This document shows, in pieces, positions 19,881-28,907 of a DNA stretch of 64,000 bases. The first letter of the stretch is position 1. The number at the start of each line of letters is the position of its first letter. Where the stretch lies: positions 62,001-126,000 of the forward strand of contig NZ_KB908295.1 in assembly GCF_000382425.1 (NCBI RefSeq), written 5' to 3'. The position numbers and the translations under genes are program-made. The stretch comes from Empedobacter brevis NBRC 14943 = ATCC 43319 (GTDB taxonomy: Bacteria > Bacteroidota > Bacteroidia > Flavobacteriales > Weeksellaceae). The notes beneath the pieces were generated by a model that saw only the letters and a program-made list of their open reading frames with translations, searched no databases and was not told the origin of the DNA.

Positions 19881-20450
19881 ATGGAACTTTTAAAAGAAAG
19901 AATTCTAAAAGATGGAAAAAGTTTCGATGGTGGAATTTTAAAAGTTGATAGTTTTATCAATCACCAAATGGATCCAATCTTAATGAAAGCAATTGCATCT
20001 GAATTTGTACAACGATTTTCAGATTTAAAGCTAAATAAAATTATTACAATTGAAGCCAGCGGAATTGCACCGGCAATTATGGTAGGATTAGAATTAAACT
20101 TACCAGTTGTTTTTGTGAAGAAAGCAAAACCAAAAACAATGGCAGATTTTTATACTTCACAAGTTTATTCCTATACAAAGGACAGAACTTATGATGTCTG
20201 CGTAAGTAGCCAATTTTTAAATGAAAATGACAATGTTATTTTTATTGATGATTTTTTAGCGAACGGAAATGCAGCATTAGGTGTCGAAGATTTAATAAAG
20301 CAGGCAGGAGCAAATCTTCTGGGAATGGGATTCATTATCGAAAAATCTTTTCAGGAAGGACGCGAGCGCTTACTGAATGAAAATATTAGAGTTGAATCTT
20401 TGGTTAGATTGAAGTCTTTAGGAGATAATTCGATTATTTTCGCTGAATAA
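19881..20450 (+). CDS. xpt: Xanthine phosphoribosyltransferase
   Basis: A 189-residue salvage enzyme that joins xanthine to PRPP to give XMP, the substrate of GuaA just upstream. The start [25 protein letters not shown] region is typical of Xpt. The PRPP-binding motif is [15 protein letters not shown] (about 117-131), and [15 protein letters not shown] supplies the hood and base-binding region. Length and motifs match the Bacillus-type Xpt family rather than Gpt. It ends at its own terminator. Confidence 0.93.
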   Translation: MELLKERILKDGKSFDGGILKVDSFINHQMDPILMKAIASEFVQRFSDLKLNKIITIEASGIAPAIMVGLELNLPVVFVKKAKPKTMADFYTSQVYSYTKDRTYDVCVSSQFLNENDNVIFIDDFLANGNAALGVEDLIKQAGANLLGMGFIIEKSFQEGRERLLNENIRVESLVRLKSLGDNSIIFAE

Positions 20451-20459
20451 TATATAAAG

Positions 20460-20490
20460 TAAAGAAGCCAATTTGTTTGGCTTTCTTTTT
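20460..20490 (+). terminator. xpt terminator
   Basis: AAAGAAGCCAA pairs with TTGGCTTTCTTT with one bulge and is followed by a T-run. It lies before the next gene's ATG and so excludes longer starts for that gene. Confidence 0.7.
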
Positions 20491-20517
20491 GCTAAAAAAA
20501 ACAAAAACTCACCTATA

Positions 20518-21690
20518 ATGAAAATAAAATTACTTGTTTTTACTCTCTCTTTACTTTTCTTTACAAATTGCAATTCTTATAAATCAGCGAATACCGCTTT
20601 AGTTTCAGGTAACTTTCAACAAGCATTTGAACAGGCTACACAAGCATATTTTAAAAATCCGTCTGAAAAAAACGGAATGAAGTATGTTCCGTTAATTTTT
20701 GAAGCTTATCACAAAGGACAGCAAACAGACGAAAATAGATTAAAAGAAATAGAATCTTTAGCGAGTCCTTCTAAATATCAAGAAGCCTATCAAATCATCT
20801 CGCGTTTACAAGAAAGACAGAAAACAATTTCCGGTATCAATGGAAGAACAATTAACGGGAAAAATTACACTTTCAGGATCAAAGATTATTCTTCAGCTTA
20901 TAGAACGATTCAAGAAAAATATGCACAGTTTTTATATGATGACGGAAAATCATTTCTCCTTCAAGGAGGAAAGATGAATGCTCAAACAGCTTATCAAAAA
21001 TTTGAATTGTTGGAAACGGTCTATGCGAATTTCAAGGATACACGTAGTTTAATGAATAACGCAAGAGCCAACGGAATGTATAAAGTTTTGGTTCAATTGG
21101 TCAATAATACTGAAGTAGTTATTCCGAAAATGTTGGAAAGAGATTTGTTAGATTTTAATTCATATGGATTGGATACACGATGGACTGAATTTTATACAGG
21201 AAAGCTAAACAGCTCATATGATTATGTAATTCAGCTAAGTTTTGAAACGATAAATGTATCACCCGAAAGAGAAAAAATAGAAGTTCATAATTTTGAAAAA
21301 AGGATTGTAGATGGAAAAGAAGAGTTGGTTCAAAACGGAGAAGTGGTGAAAGATAAAGATGGAAAACCGGTAATGGTTGATCGCTACATTATTGTAAAAA
21401 GTCGTTTTGAGGAAATTCAACGCATTAAAGAAGCCGCAATTACAGCCCGATATTACTTCATCGATAATCAAAAAGAGAAACCCATCGAATCTAAAAATTT
21501 AGTGAGCCAATATCTTTTTAGAGATTCTTATGGAAATTACAAAGGAGACCGCCGTTCATTGGATCGAGATTATTTGAATATGGTAGGCAGAAGACCTGTT
21601 CCTTTTCCTTCAAATGAGCAAATGGTTTTTGATTGCGGACAAGATTTGAAACGTAAATTTAAGAATGAAATCATTCGTATGAAGCTTTAA
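20518..21690 (+). CDS. Hypothetical lipoprotein
   Basis: A 390-residue lipoprotein. I chose the ATG at 20518 because it gives a clean signal (MKIKLLVFTLSLLFFTNC, lipobox FFTNC) and because an upstream frame would start inside the xpt terminator. The body is charged and mostly helical at first (TPR-like ALVSGNFQQAFEQATQAYFKNPSEKN), then has beta-rich segments around residues 215-330. I do not recognise a named family. It is probably a cell-envelope protein. Confidence 0.7.
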   Translation: MKIKLLVFTLSLLFFTNCNSYKSANTALVSGNFQQAFEQATQAYFKNPSEKNGMKYVPLIFEAYHKGQQTDENRLKEIESLASPSKYQEAYQIISRLQERQKTISGINGRTINGKNYTFRIKDYSSAYRTIQEKYAQFLYDDGKSFLLQGGKMNAQTAYQKFELLETVYANFKDTRSLMNNARANGMYKVLVQLVNNTEVVIPKMLERDLLDFNSYGLDTRWTEFYTGKLNSSYDYVIQLSFETINVSPEREKIEVHNFEKRIVDGKEELVQNGEVVKDKDGKPVMVDRYIIVKSRFEEIQRIKEAAITARYYFIDNQKEKPIESKNLVSQYLFRDSYGNYKGDRRSLDRDYLNMVGRRPVPFPSNEQMVFDCGQDLKRKFKNEIIRMKL

Positions 21691-21786
21691 TTGAAAAAAA
21701 GTAAAAAAATTAATTATTTTTTAAAATTCATTTTCAATAGCTTATCGTAGTAAACGTCTGTTTTAGCTAAAAACTTGTAAAATTAG

Positions 21787-21818
21787 TTTTGGAGAATAAA
21801 AAAACCTTTCTATATTTG
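21787..21818 (+). promoter_or_regulatory. Promoter of the tRNA-Gln pair
   Basis: TTTTG at 21787-21791, a 19-bp spacer and TATATTTG at 21811-21818. This is the clearest housekeeping promoter in the window and lies 17 bp before the first tRNA. Confidence 0.75.
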
Positions 21819-21835
21819 CACAGCAATTAAGACAT

Positions 21836-21906
21836 AGACCCATGGTGTAACGGTAGCACATCGGTTTTTGGTGCCGCTAGTTGGGGTTCGAATCCCTGTG
21901 GGTCTA
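21836..21906 (+). tRNA. tRNA-Gln (anticodon TTG), copy 1
   Basis: A 71-base gene with acceptor AGACCCA/TGGGTCT, D-arm GTGT-AACGGTA-GCAC, anticodon loop TTTTGGT giving anticodon TTG, T-arm TGGGG-TTCGAAT-CCCTG (allowing one weaker pair), and discriminator A. CCA is not encoded. The anticodon stem has one weak outer pair. Confidence 0.9.
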
Positions 21907-21915
21907 CAAAGTCTT

Positions 21916-21947
21916 ATGCCTCGATAAGCAATTGTTGAGGCATTTTT
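21916..21947 (+). terminator. Terminator-like hairpin between the two tRNA-Gln genes
   Basis: ATGCCTC (21916-21922) pairs with GAGGCAT (21937-21943), then a short T-run. It would limit or attenuate read-through into copy 2. Confidence 0.6.
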
Positions 21948-21996
21948 ATCTAACTTAGTTAAGTAAAATAATTGCAAAATTGAAATAAAATTAAAC

Positions 21997-22067
21997 AGAC
22001 CCATGGTGTAACGGTAGCACATCGGTTTTTGGTGCCGCTAGTTGGGGTTCGAATCCCTGTGGGTCTA
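21997..22067 (+). tRNA. tRNA-Gln (anticodon TTG), copy 2
   Basis: Identical in all 71 bases to copy 1, offset by 161 bp. The flanks differ, apart from the shared AGACCC edge, so only the mature sequence is conserved. Confidence 0.9.
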
Positions 22068-22075
22068 CAGATTTT

Positions 22076-22107
22076 AAGCTTCAATATTATATTGAAGCTT
22101 TTTTTAT
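22076..22107 (+). terminator. Terminator after tRNA-Gln copy 2
   Basis: A 12-bp perfect stem AAGCTTCAATAT/ATATTGAAGCTT and a run of Ts. Confidence 0.85.
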
Positions 22108-22147
22108 ATGATATATTTTGTTATATTTAGCATAATTGATTTTATAA

Positions 22148-22690
22148 ATGACATTAGAAAACATAATTTTAGAAGCTAAAAAAGGGAAACGAAATGCTCA
22201 AAATGCTGTGATAGAGGTTTTGTGGAACAAAGTTTATCATTATGTTTATAATAAAATAAGGAACGAAGAAGAAGCAGAAGATATTGCGATTGAAACGTTT
22301 ACAAAGGTCTTTACAAAATTAAAATTATACAACGAAGATTTTGACTTTACTACATGGGTAATTTCTATTGCTCATAATACAATGATTGATCATATCAGAA
22401 AGTCGTCAAAACTAAATATTTCGATAGATGATGGAAGAAATCTTCTTGAAATTTTAGAGGATCACCCTTCACCTGAAGAGCATTTGATTCTTAAGCAAGA
22501 TAATGATACACTAATAAAAGCTATTGCTAAATTAAGAGAACCTTACCAAAGAATTATCGAACTCCGTTATATCGAAGATAAAACATATAAAGAAATAGCA
22601 GAAGAGCTAAATTTAAGCTTACCAAATGTTAAAGTTCGTCTTTTAAGAGCCAAACAATTATTAACAGAAGTAATGCAGAATAATATTTAG
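22148..22690 (+). CDS. ECF-type RNA polymerase sigma factor
   Basis: A 180-residue sigma-70-family factor with only regions 2 and 4. Region 2 (about 25-95) includes EEAEDIAIETFTKVFTKL and FTTWVISIAHNTMIDHIRK. Region 4 (about 118-172) includes LREPYQRIIELRYIEDKTYKEIAEELNLSLPNVKVRLLRAKQLL, written here in two parts of its helix-turn-helix. No anti-sigma gene follows. Instead an NlpC/P60 lipoprotein begins 44 bp later, so it may sit with cell-wall genes. Its regulon is unknown. Confidence 0.88.
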   Translation: MTLENIILEAKKGKRNAQNAVIEVLWNKVYHYVYNKIRNEEEAEDIAIETFTKVFTKLKLYNEDFDFTTWVISIAHNTMIDHIRKSSKLNISIDDGRNLLEILEDHPSPEEHLILKQDNDTLIKAIAKLREPYQRIIELRYIEDKTYKEIAEELNLSLPNVKVRLLRAKQLLTEVMQNNI

Positions 22691-22734
22691 TAATTTTATT
22701 CGTTGAAAATTTGTTGAAGAAAATAGAACCGAAA

Positions 22735-23292
22735 ATGAAGAAGCAGATATACCTTACAACAATTTTAATCGCAAGTTTACTTTTAACATCTTGTGGGAGC
22801 AGTAAAGTGACTTCTTATAAAAAAACAGGTTCTAAAAAGGTATACACTTCTACTAAAAAGGCTGATTCTTCTGAAGTTTATCGTTCTAAAAATACAGATG
22901 ACAATGCATCTCGACATGTGAATAAAATTCTAAAAACAGCGAAATCTTATTTAGGGACACCTTATAAATATGGGGGAATTACAACTACCGGGTTTGATTG
23001 TTCAGGATTGGTTTATGTCAGTTTTAAAGAAATGAACCTGGAATTGCCGAGACGTTCTAGTGATCAAGCAGAATATGGAAAGGAAATTACAATCGAGAAC
23101 GTTAAAATTGGGGACTTAATATTTTTTAATACGTCAGGAAATTCAATCTCACATGTAGGGATTGTAGAGAGTATAAATCACAATGGTTCAATTAATTTCG
23201 TGCATTCATCTACTTCAAAAGGAGTGATTATCTCTTCTCTTGATGAAAATTATTGGAAAACGAGATTTGTAAAAGCCGTGAGACTTTTATAA
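22735..23292 (+). CDS. NlpC/P60 (C40) cell-wall peptidase lipoprotein
   Basis: A 185-residue lipoprotein endopeptidase that likely cuts peptidoglycan stem peptides. The ATG at 22735 gives a clean lipobox (LLLTSC). The C-terminal NlpC/P60 domain (about 65-185) shows the catalytic Cys in TTGFDCSGLVYVSF, the His in ISHVGIVES and a later polar position in FVHSSTSKGV. It follows the ECF sigma gene and is followed 8 bp later by the BamA-like gene, so the three look like one transcript concerned with the envelope. Confidence 0.9.
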   Translation: MKKQIYLTTILIASLLLTSCGSSKVTSYKKTGSKKVYTSTKKADSSEVYRSKNTDDNASRHVNKILKTAKSYLGTPYKYGGITTTGFDCSGLVYVSFKEMNLELPRRSSDQAEYGKEITIENVKIGDLIFFNTSGNSISHVGIVESINHNGSINFVHSSTSKGVIISSLDENYWKTRFVKAVRLL

Positions 23293-23300
23293 CTTGAGGT

Positions 23301-25127
23301 GTGGTTAAAAAGAAGAATATATTATTGACATTTTTAGGATTACTATTTTTTAGTTTATCCATAGTTGTTAATGCTCAGGATGATAGTGTTAAAATCGATA
23401 CGGTTAAGATTGTCAATAAAAATCATTCTAAATTCAGAAAAATTTATGAAAAATTACTCTTCAAGAAAAAACCAACAAGTTTTCCTGTACAAGCTAATAG
23501 CAATGCAGAAGATAGCAAGTATCAAGGCAAAATAATTCGGAATATATATTATAAAACACAGGATCCTTTCGGATATTCTTTAGCAGATACCACAAAAAAG
23601 CCTACAAAATGGCTAGAGCGAGCTGGTAATACGTTACACGGTAAATCTAAACAATTTGTACTGCGCCAAAATATGTTGTTAAAAGCTGGAGATAAGTACG
23701 ATTCTGTAAAAGCAGCAGAATCTGAACGTTTGATACGTACCAATCGTTCTATTCGACGTGTAGAAATAAAAGGGGAGGATGTCGGAAGCGATTCTGTTGA
23801 CCTTTATGTTAATTCTATCGATTCATGGAGTATGTTTGTCACGGGGTCTGTTTCCAGTTCTAAAGCGGGAATTAGAGTTCGTGAACGAAACTTTTTAGGT
23901 TTAGGACATGTGTTTGATAATCGTTATCGTCACAATTACAAAACAGGAAATTCGTTGTATCAATTCAACTATACAGTCCCCAATATTGCTCAAACCCGAA
24001 TAATGGGGAATGTACGTTATTTTAAAAATGAAGACAATCATTATACAAAATCAATCAGTTTTGTCCGTCCGTTTTATTCTCCTTTAGCTCATTATGCAGG
24101 AGGAGTTTCAGTAGGTCAAGTTTACTTTAAAGATTCGTTAGATTTTGAAAAACCAATTTTAGTTGACAATTATTTCAAATATAATTACCAGGATTATTGG
24201 CTAGCGAGAGCATTTCGTATTGATGGTCGTCGTTCAGAAAATATCACGAACTTCATTCTTTCAGGGCGATTTTATGATCGGACATACCGGGAAAGACCAA
24301 CAGAAGAAAATGATCCTGCTAACTTCTTTTCTGATCAAACAAATTATTTAGTAGGAGTAGGGATTTCTTCCAAAAGGTATATCAAAACAAAATATATTTT
24401 CAATTATGATATCGAAGAAGATATTGCGATTGGAAAGTCGGTTGGAATTATAGGAGGAATACAAAATATCAGGAAAACAGATCGTTATTATTTGGGTGGA
24501 AAAGCATCTGCCGGAGGTTTTTTAAACACTGGATTTTGGGGATTTGGAGTGGAATTCGGAGGTTTTTTTAATCGTGGTAAATTTGAACAAAAAACCTTAT
24601 CCGTTGAATTACAGTATATGGCAAAATTAATATCCTGGGGGAGATGGAAATTCAGAAACTTTATGAAAACCAATTATCTCTTGGGACATAACCGTTTGGA
24701 TTCTCCTGCAGATCAACTTTCGCTTCATGAACATGATTATTTGGGAATGGCTGGTTTTAAATCGGACAGAGGATTAACAGGTCAACAGAAATTAATGTTC
24801 GAATATCAATTACAATCTTATACGCCTTACGAATTTTTGGGATTTCGTATTTCTCCATTTTTCAATGCAATGGTAGCAGCAATTGGAGACAACAAAAAAT
24901 TTATACTAAATAATAATCCTATTTATTCGCGTTTTAGTTTAGGTGTGATGCTAACGAATGATTATTTTGTCTTTAACAACATTAGATTTTCATTATCATA
25001 TTATCCAACAATTCCTGGGCAGGGAGATAATCTAATCAAAACGAATTTAATTGATAACAGAGATTACCAAATGATGGATTTTGATTTCTCCAAACCAACT
25101 TATATTCGTTGGAACAGATGGGATTAA
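23301..25127 (+). CDS. BamA/TamA-like outer-membrane protein
   Basis: A 608-residue protein starting at GTG, with a signal peptide (about 1-26, ending VVNAQ). A POTRA-like region (about 75-165, with LRQNMLLKAGDKYDSVKAAESERLI and a following strand that ends SVDLYV) leads into a surface-antigen-type beta-barrel (SKAGIRVRERNFLGLGHVF onward) that ends in an aromatic strand. It resembles the Omp85 superfamily, although shorter than BamA and with fewer POTRA repeats. It may assemble or translocate outer-membrane proteins, but its client is unknown. Confidence 0.78.
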   Translation: MVKKKNILLTFLGLLFFSLSIVVNAQDDSVKIDTVKIVNKNHSKFRKIYEKLLFKKKPTSFPVQANSNAEDSKYQGKIIRNIYYKTQDPFGYSLADTTKKPTKWLERAGNTLHGKSKQFVLRQNMLLKAGDKYDSVKAAESERLIRTNRSIRRVEIKGEDVGSDSVDLYVNSIDSWSMFVTGSVSSSKAGIRVRERNFLGLGHVFDNRYRHNYKTGNSLYQFNYTVPNIAQTRIMGNVRYFKNEDNHYTKSISFVRPFYSPLAHYAGGVSVGQVYFKDSLDFEKPILVDNYFKYNYQDYWLARAFRIDGRRSENITNFILSGRFYDRTYRERPTEENDPANFFSDQTNYLVGVGISSKRYIKTKYIFNYDIEEDIAIGKSVGIIGGIQNIRKTDRYYLGGKASAGGFLNTGFWGFGVEFGGFFNRGKFEQKTLSVELQYMAKLISWGRWKFRNFMKTNYLLGHNRLDSPADQLSLHEHDYLGMAGFKSDRGLTGQQKLMFEYQLQSYTPYEFLGFRISPFFNAMVAAIGDNKKFILNNNPIYSRFSLGVMLTNDYFVFNNIRFSLSYYPTIPGQGDNLIKTNLIDNRDYQMMDFDFSKPTYIRWNRWD

Positions 25128-25133
25128 AATAAA

Positions 25134-25161
25134 AAAAGCTTGAAAGGATCTTCAAGCTTTT
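25134..25161. terminator. Bidirectional terminator
   Basis: The stem AAAAGCTTGAA/TTCAAGCTTTT has As on the left and Ts on the right, between convergent genes. Confidence 0.75.
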
Positions 25162-25184
25162 GATGTATGTATTAAATTAAATTT

Positions 25185-26369
25185 TTATTTCACTTGTCTC
25201 GAAACAATCCATGAAACTAAGCTCCCTAATCCTAAAACGGTAACAATTACTGCTACGAAATTTTCAACAGAAAAGATAAATGGGAACGGAACTGTTGGCG
25301 AAGCCATTACCAAGCCGAAGTCTATTTGCAATAATCCGATGACTGTAGCAATTAATAAACCTGTAAACATAGCTATAGCAGTGATGATAAAACCTGTTTG
25401 AAAAAAGATGTTTCGAATATTTTTTCTTGATAAACCAAAGCTGTACATCGTCTGAATTTCTTTCTTTTTATCTAAAATCAAAATAATGATTGTTCCGGCT
25501 AAATTAAAACATGCAATGATAATAACTAAGGTGAAAATCAAATAACTAATCAAGTTTTCCATGTTCATGACCTTTAAAAAAGCAGAATCTAAATCTTGTC
25601 TGGTTTCAATTTTATAATTTGATCCCAGTGCTTTTTGAAGTTGATTTTTAACCTCATTAAACGATTTTTTATCGGTTGTTTTTACTTCTATCGAATAGCA
25701 TTGGTCATTGTTCAATAATAAAAGCTTTTGTGCTAAACTTAAAGTGGTGAAAATATGTTTATCGTATTGTTCATTCAGCATAAAAACTCCAACACTATAG
25801 GCATCTTTACGTGTGAAGGCATCACTTTCCTGTTTGATTAAACCTGAACCTGCTTTTGGCATCATCAGGTCGGCAGGAGTTATTGGATCGATGTAAAGTT
25901 GCAGACGTTCGGCAATTCCGTTCGAAACAATAAAATTATCATCTCGATTAAAATCCAAATACTGGCCACCGTAAATGACAGTATCTAAACGTGTAACTTT
26001 GGTAAAGTTTTCATCAACTCCCTTTAAATAGGCAATATCTTGTTTCCCTTTGTAATCGATGTATACTTTTTCTTCTATAATTTTAGAAAAAGCTTTAACG
26101 TCTTTTTGTTGTTTCAATTGATCAACAACAAAAGTCAAACTATCTAAAACTTTTCCTTTTGATGGAGAAATCTTGATTTCAGGATTTACATTGCTGTAAT
26201 ACTTTAAATTCATTTTTTCTAATCCCGAGAATACAGACAAAATAATAAATAATGCAGCTGTTGCAACCAAAATAGCACCAACGGCAATAGATGTAATAAT
26301 GTTTACAGCGTTTGTATTTGTTTTTGAAAAAATGTAGCGCTTCGCAATGTAAAGTGAAATATTTCTCAT
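25185..26369 (-). CDS. LolC/LolE-like ABC transporter permease (FtsX family)
   Basis: A 394-residue inner-membrane permease. One N-terminal membrane helix (about 25-48), a large periplasmic MacB-type domain (about 50-265) and three C-terminal helices (about 275-300, 325-350, 365-388) give the four-helix LolC/E layout. The N-terminal SLYIAKRYIFSKTNTNAVNIIT is typical of lipoprotein-release permeases. It likely extracts lipoproteins from the inner membrane with a LolD ATPase encoded elsewhere. Its ATG overlaps the rbfA stop by one base (TAATG), so it is translationally coupled. Confidence 0.85.
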   Translation of the reverse strand: MRNISLYIAKRYIFSKTNTNAVNIITSIAVGAILVATAALFIILSVFSGLEKMNLKYYSNVNPEIKISPSKGKVLDSLTFVVDQLKQQKDVKAFSKIIEEKVYIDYKGKQDIAYLKGVDENFTKVTRLDTVIYGGQYLDFNRDDNFIVSNGIAERLQLYIDPITPADLMMPKAGSGLIKQESDAFTRKDAYSVGVFMLNEQYDKHIFTTLSLAQKLLLLNNDQCYSIEVKTTDKKSFNEVKNQLQKALGSNYKIETRQDLDSAFLKVMNMENLISYLIFTLVIIIACFNLAGTIIILILDKKKEIQTMYSFGLSRKNIRNIFFQTGFIITAIAMFTGLLIATVIGLLQIDFGLVMASPTVPFPFIFSVENFVAVIVTVLGLGSLVSWIVSRQVK

Positions 26370-26728
26370 TATAAGATAGGGTTATTTCCTTCTCCTTTTA
26401 AAGCTTTGTCTATTTTATCAATTTCATCTAATGAATTGTCTAAAATGAAAATTAATTCAGGTGTAATACGCATTTGTTTAGAAGCACTTTTTGATAAAAT
26501 TCCTCTAAATAAAGGTGTATTTGTTTTAATTTCCTTGAAAATTTCATCTTTCTGAGTGTTAGGAAAAATGCTCACATACACTTTAGAAACGCTTAAATCC
26601 GGTGTTACTTTAACCTCTGTAACACTAATCAAATTTCCTGGGAATTCTTTTACAGCCCATTTTCTAAAAGCTTCTGCTAATTCTTCTTGAAATAATTTAC
26701 TTACTTTTTGTTGTCTATTGCTATCCAA
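26369..26728 (-). CDS. rbfA: Ribosome-binding factor A
   Basis: A 119-residue small KH-fold protein that binds the 30S subunit during late 16S maturation. The N-terminal SNRQQKVSKLFQEELAEAF and the middle VTEVKVTPDLSVSKVYVSIF are characteristic, as is the C-terminal MRITPELIFILDNSLDE. It is upstream of, and overlaps, the Lol-type permease gene, an arrangement seen in other Flavobacteriia to my knowledge. Confidence 0.93.
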   Translation of the reverse strand: MDSNRQQKVSKLFQEELAEAFRKWAVKEFPGNLISVTEVKVTPDLSVSKVYVSIFPNTQKDEIFKEIKTNTPLFRGILSKSASKQMRITPELIFILDNSLDEIDKIDKALKGEGNNPIL

Positions 26729-26809
26729 TTTTAATTGTTTTTATAAGTCTGTAAAATTACTGCATTTTTTTGTGATTAAAAACATTGATGAATTGAATTA
26801 AGTTCTTCG

Positions 26810-26817
26810 TAAATTTG
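26810..26817 (+). promoter_or_regulatory. -7 promoter element of the truncated haemoglobin gene
   Basis: TAAATTTG is an exact TAnnTTTG match that ends 5 bp before the ATG. Transcription would start at or next to the start codon, so the mRNA may be almost leaderless. Confidence 0.5.
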
Positions 26818-26822
26818 TTTCA

Positions 26823-27221
26823 ATGAAAAAAGATATCGAAACTTCAGAAGATGTTGCTTTACTGGTAAATACGTTTTACGATAAAGTACAAAAAGATGAT
26901 GTCATTGGTTACTTTTTTTCGGAAGTTGCAAAGGTAAATTGGGACGAACATTTACCTCATATGATTCAGTTTTGGGAAACGGTTTTGTTAGGAAAAGCTA
27001 CTTTCGAAGGTTGGCCAATGCGAACACATTTGGTTTTGAGTCAGAAAGAAAAATTGAAACCACACCATTTTGAGCGTTGGATTGAATTATGGTATGGAAT
27101 AATTGATGAAAAATTTGAAGGAGAGATCGCAAATGAAGCAAAGAATAGAGCAAAAATTATGCGTGATTTAATTCTTTTCAAAATTGACCAAATGGAACAA
27201 AAACAGGGATTTATTCAATAA
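26823..27221 (+). CDS. Group III truncated haemoglobin
   Basis: A 132-residue haem protein of the truncated-haemoglobin family. The pattern LVNTFYDKVQKDDVIGYFF, HLPHMIQFWETVLLG, GWPMRTHLVL and the helix HHFERWIELWYGIIDEKF match group III, in which the His of the PMxxH segment binds haem iron. Group III members bind O2 or NO and are linked to nitrosative stress or oxygen supply. It is monocistronic. Its stop codon is part of the terminator stem. Confidence 0.88.
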   Translation: MKKDIETSEDVALLVNTFYDKVQKDDVIGYFFSEVAKVNWDEHLPHMIQFWETVLLGKATFEGWPMRTHLVLSQKEKLKPHHFERWIELWYGIIDEKFEGEIANEAKNRAKIMRDLILFKIDQMEQKQGFIQ

Positions 27222-27252
27222 AAAATGCAACTTCATGAAGTTGCATTTTTTA
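27221..27252. terminator. Bidirectional terminator after the haemoglobin gene
   Basis: A 14-bp stem (AAAAATGCAACTTC/GAAGTTGCATTTTT) with a two-base loop lies directly on the stop codon. Confidence 0.85.
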
Positions 27253-27275
27253 TTGAATTATAAACAGAAGCAAAA

Positions 27276-28649
27276 TTATTTTGCAATCATAATTAACTTT
27301 TTATTGATAAATTCTAAAATTCCTGCTTTCGAAAGTTCTCGTCCGTACCCGGAATGTTTTACACCTCCAAAAGGCAACTCCGGGCTAGAAGAAACTTGTT
27401 TGTTGACATAAACCATTCCTGAGTCTATTCTACGTGCAATTTTCTCTGCATTTGGAACATTTTCTGTATAAATAGATGCGCCTAAACCATAAGGTGTATC
27501 ATTTGCAATTTTAATCGCTTCATCAACATCTTTCACTTTCCAGATACAAACCACAGGCCCGAAAACTTCTTCGTCATAAGCTTTCATTCCGGGTTTTAAA
27601 TCAGTTAAAATTGTTGGTTGTAAAAAGAATCCTTCTCGTTCGATACGTTTTCCTCCTGAAACAATAGTGGCACCTTTATCAGCTGAATCATTGATTTGTT
27701 CTAACAATTTCTCTAAAGCATTTTCTGAGCTAACCGGTCCCATATTGGTATCAGCTTGTGTTGGATCACCCACTTTCATTCCATTTACATGAGCTGTAAT
27801 TCGTTTTAAATATTCATCGTAAATTCCTTCTTGTACGATAATACGTTTTGAAGAAGTACAAGCTTGTCCGGCATTACGCAAACGTCCGTTTATTGTACCG
27901 TTCATTACTTTTTCGATATCAGCATCATCTAATACAATCATCGGATCAGATCCACCAAGCTCTAAAACGGATGGTTTTACATTTTTACCTGCAATACTTG
28001 CTACTTCAGCACCAGCGGCTTCAGAACCCGTTAAAGAGACACCTACAATTTTCGGGTGATTGATAATCGTATCTGTATCCTTTCCTGGCATTAACAAATT
28101 TTTGTATAATCCTTTCGGTGCACCGGAAGCTGTAAACATTTCTTCAAAAGCAATTCCACACTGCGGAATATTAGAAGCAGTTTTCAAAACTACGGTATTA
28201 CCAGCCATAATGTGAGGCCCGGCAAAACGAGCGATTTGAGAAAAAGGAAAATTCCAAGGCATAACTCCTAATAAAACACCGATTGGTTCAGAAACTACAT
28301 AAGCAGTTCCTTTTTCTGTTTCTAATGGAGCATTTGCCAAAAAACCTTCGGCATTATCCGCATAATAATCAATGATATTGGCGCTGTAGTCAATTTCGAT
28401 TTCACTTTCATGCAATGGTTTTCCCATTTCAGTTGTGATTAGTTTCGCTAAACGAGTTTTTTGTTTACGCATTTCATTTGCGACACGTTTCATGACAGCT
28501 TTTCGTTCTTCAAAAGATTCGAATCGCCATGTTTGATATAACTCGTTTGCGTCGTCTATATAGTGGTTGATTTCTTCGCTTGTGTAGGCTTGAAATTCTT
28601 TTTCGATTTTACCTGTAGCAGGATTTAATGTTCTGATTGAACTTGCCAT
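27276..28649 (-). CDS. NAD(P)-dependent succinate-semialdehyde dehydrogenase family
   Basis: A 457-residue aldehyde dehydrogenase. The start SSIRTLNPATGKIEKEFQAY and the 457-residue length are those of short GabD/Sad-type succinate-semialdehyde dehydrogenases. Catalytic residues are visible: Asn in GVMPWNFPF, Glu in VLELGGSDPMIV and the nucleophile Cys in NAGQACTSSKR. The C-terminal SSPELPFGGVKHSGYGRE is typical. It would feed succinate into the TCA cycle, but the true aldehyde is not provable from sequence. It stands alone. Confidence 0.85.
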   Translation of the reverse strand: MASSIRTLNPATGKIEKEFQAYTSEEINHYIDDANELYQTWRFESFEERKAVMKRVANEMRKQKTRLAKLITTEMGKPLHESEIEIDYSANIIDYYADNAEGFLANAPLETEKGTAYVVSEPIGVLLGVMPWNFPFSQIARFAGPHIMAGNTVVLKTASNIPQCGIAFEEMFTASGAPKGLYKNLLMPGKDTDTIINHPKIVGVSLTGSEAAGAEVASIAGKNVKPSVLELGGSDPMIVLDDADIEKVMNGTINGRLRNAGQACTSSKRIIVQEGIYDEYLKRITAHVNGMKVGDPTQADTNMGPVSSENALEKLLEQINDSADKGATIVSGGKRIEREGFFLQPTILTDLKPGMKAYDEEVFGPVVCIWKVKDVDEAIKIANDTPYGLGASIYTENVPNAEKIARRIDSGMVYVNKQVSSSPELPFGGVKHSGYGRELSKAGILEFINKKLIMIAK

Positions 28650-28907
28650 TTCACTCTTTATTTAAGAATACAAAGTTGGAGTAATTCTCGATTCTAACAA
28701 AGCTTTTAAGATAAATAAAACTGATAGTAAAGAGAATAATTATGAATGGAGTTGATGATAGGAGTTAGAAAATAATTTCAATGAATATCTATTTTTTTTC
28801 GTTGGATAGAGGAGATACAATAGATGAGAAGCAGAAATAGATTCAGCTTGACAATATGTTACTTTTAAAGTAAACAAGAAATTTTAAAACTTTTAATAAA
28901 ACTATTT

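Noticed and set aside
20473-20517. Longer N-terminus for the lipoprotein downstream of xpt
   Set aside because: It would begin inside the xpt terminator hairpin and would bury the lipoprotein signal peptide.
21810-22022. Minus-strand reading frame across the two tRNA genes
   Set aside because: It is an antisense artefact of two identical tRNA genes.
28650-28907. Possible small gene between dnaB and the aldehyde dehydrogenase gene
   Set aside because: Only very short frames, no terminator or promoter pattern I could support.
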